Position numbers and translations under genes: made by a program. DNA of 64,000 nucleotides, taken from assembly GCA_034926865.1 (NCBI GenBank), contig JAYFQP010000003.1:62001-126000 (forward strand). Direction: 5' to 3'. The stretch is from RGIG1902 sp034926865 (GTDB taxonomy: Bacteria > Bacillota > Clostridia > Oscillospirales > Butyricicoccaceae). The notes under the pieces are model-generated. The model made no database searches. It had not been told where the DNA came from and worked only from the letters and a program-made list of their open reading frames with translations. The number at the start of each line of letters is the position of its first letter. Position 1 is the first letter of the stretch. Of this stretch, positions 63,054 to 64,000 are shown one piece after another.

Positions 63054-64000
63054 TTAAAAATTTACCTCTGTGCCATAGTATGTGCATTCAAAGATCTTCT
63101 GCATAAGAGCCGGATCGACCTTTCTGGGGTTGGAGCCTGTGCAGGCGTCGCCAACTGCAAGTTCAGATATCTTTGCGATCTTCTCTTTGAACTCTGCCTC
63201 GTTTATGCCGAATTCCTTAAGTGTCTTGGGGATACCCAGGCTAACGTTATATTCATCGATCTTAGCGCAGAGCGCAAGCATAAGCTCTCTGTCTGTTTTG
63301 CCCTCTACACCGGCGACGCGAGCTATATCAGCATAACGCTTAAGGGCTGTCTCATCCTTGGCATTGAACTTGATTACATACGGCAGATATATCGCATTGG
63401 CACAGCCATGGGGGATATGCCCTGTAGAAAACGCGGCGCCTGTTTTATGCGCCATGGAATGTACAATGCCCAAAAGAGCGTTCGAGAAAGCCATGCCTGC
63501 AAGGCACTGAGCATAGTGCATCTGCTCTCTTGCATCCATGCAGCCTTCATAAGAGCTCTTGATATACTTAAATACCATATCGATAGCCTTAAGCGCAAGA
63601 GGATCTGTAAAAGGAGAGTTGCAAATGGAGACATATGCCTCCACAGCATGGGTAAGAGCATCCATCCCGGTGTGCGCCGTAAGTTTGGGAGGCATCGTCT
63701 CAGCCAGATCAGGATCGACGATAGCTACATCAGGAGTTATATTAAAATCAGCCAGAGGGTATTTGACTCCGGCTGCATAATCGGTAATAACCGCAAATGC
63801 CGTAACTTCTGTCGCTGTGCCGGATGTGGAAGGTATGGCCAAAAACTTTGCCTTTGTCCGCAGTTCTGGGAAGCTGAAGGGTGTGATAAGCTGCTGGAAC
63901 GTGACATCAGGATATTCATAAAATGTCCACATCGCCTTAGCCGCATCTATAGGAGAGCCTCCTCCCATCGATACGATCCAATCAGGCTCAAAAGCACGCA
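63054..64000 (-). CDS. Iron-containing alcohol dehydrogenase, 5' end beyond window
   Basis: C-terminal 315 or so residues of a group III alcohol dehydrogenase. The frame runs through the window edge (EPDWIVSMGGGSPIDAAK at its visible start), so about 75 residues are missing. NAD motif GGGSPIDAAKAMW, IPSTSGTATEVTAFAV, metal ligands in HTGMDALTHAVEAYVS, GIVHSMAHKTGAAF and PHGCANAIYLP. Either a butanol/1,3-propanediol-type enzyme or the ADH half of AdhE; the second cannot be excluded without the 5' end. Confidence 0.9.
   Translation of the reverse strand, partial: RAFEPDWIVSMGGGSPIDAAKAMWTFYEYPDVTFQQLITPFSFPELRTKAKFLAIPSTSGTATEVTAFAVITDYAAGVKYPLADFNITPDVAIVDPDLAETMPPKLTAHTGMDALTHAVEAYVSICNSPFTDPLALKAIDMVFKYIKSSYEGCMDAREQMHYAQCLAGMAFSNALLGIVHSMAHKTGAAFSTGHIPHGCANAIYLPYVIKFNAKDETALKRYADIARVAGVEGKTDRELMLALCAKIDEYNVSLGIPKTLKEFGINEAEFKEKIAKISELAVGDACTGSNPRKVDPALMQKIFECTYYGTEVNF

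Noticed and set aside
1..64000. CRISPR arrays, insertion sequences, prophage or integrase genes, rRNA and tRNA genes
   Set aside because: No repeat-spacer pattern, transposase or integrase motif, or RNA gene was visible in any part of the window.

Overview
This 64 kb window reads as chromosomal DNA of an anaerobic, endospore-forming Clostridia member (Firmicutes/Bacillota) with moderate GC. Three groups of genes support this: sporulation genes (yqfC, yqfD, ylbJ, spoIID, a SpoIIQ-type M23 protein), a meso-DAP type murE with the dcw cluster, and fermentation genes (acetate kinase, a Clostridium beijerinckii-like NADP secondary alcohol dehydrogenase, an iron alcohol dehydrogenase, an [FeFe]-hydrogenase-like protein). 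The family or genus cannot be fixed from the sequence alone. I saw no rRNA, tRNA, CRISPR array, integrase, transposase or prophage genes.

Layout. 0.2-1.1 kb: a LysR regulator. 1.3-13.6 kb (minus): the division and cell-wall cluster mraZ-rsmH-ftsL-pbp-murE-mraY-ftsW-murG-murA-ftsQ-ftsZ, without murF, murD, murC or murB, driven by a clear promoter followed by MraZ-like repeats. 13.8-17.2 kb (minus): uvrC-rsmD-coaD plus a coiled-coil protein. 17.2-17.5 kb: an HPr-like protein with Tyr at the catalytic His15 position. 17.7-19.3 kb (minus): an ArsR-G3E GTPase-small thioredoxin operon with its own promoter and operator-like palindrome. 19.4-27.3 kb (minus): yqfC-yqfD-phoH-ybeY-era-yqzL-recO-mutS2-DUF554. 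27.4-30.9 kb: ylbJ, a small Cys protein, dapA, a Nudix hydrolase and a GNAT.

31.2-39.0 kb looks like an accessory island. It holds an AgrA/AgrC-like LytTR two-component system, a small Cys protein and a 1663-residue secreted SLH-domain surface protein. Candidate LytTR direct repeats lie just upstream of the last two genes, and the island ends in consecutive perfect hairpins. 39.0-42.4 kb (minus): tmcAL, rplU (with an L21-type leader), rpmA and obgE; the prp/ysxB gene that usually sits between rplU and rpmA is missing. 42.5-53.5 kb: ackA, a GNAT, a decayed S41 peptidase, a phosphoesterase, a glycosyltransferase-CsaB fusion, an M20 amidohydrolase, the secondary alcohol dehydrogenase, a DMT exporter with a structured leader, and ychF. 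54-57.5 kb: an OmpR/HK/HtrA envelope-stress operon. 58-60 kb: spoIID and the SpoIIQ-like gene with a textbook sigma-F promoter. 60-64 kb: a membrane protein, the hydrogenase and a 5'-truncated iron alcohol dehydrogenase.

Functional links. The CsaB domain (cell-wall polymer pyruvylation) would supply the wall ligand that SLH domains bind, so the fusion at 46.3 kb probably supports display of the 33.9 kb surface protein. Rather than one wholly new system, the best candidates for a second look are the LytTR-controlled SLH island, the HPr(H15Y) protein, the paired loss of Prp and of the L27 extension, and the GT4-CsaB fusion.
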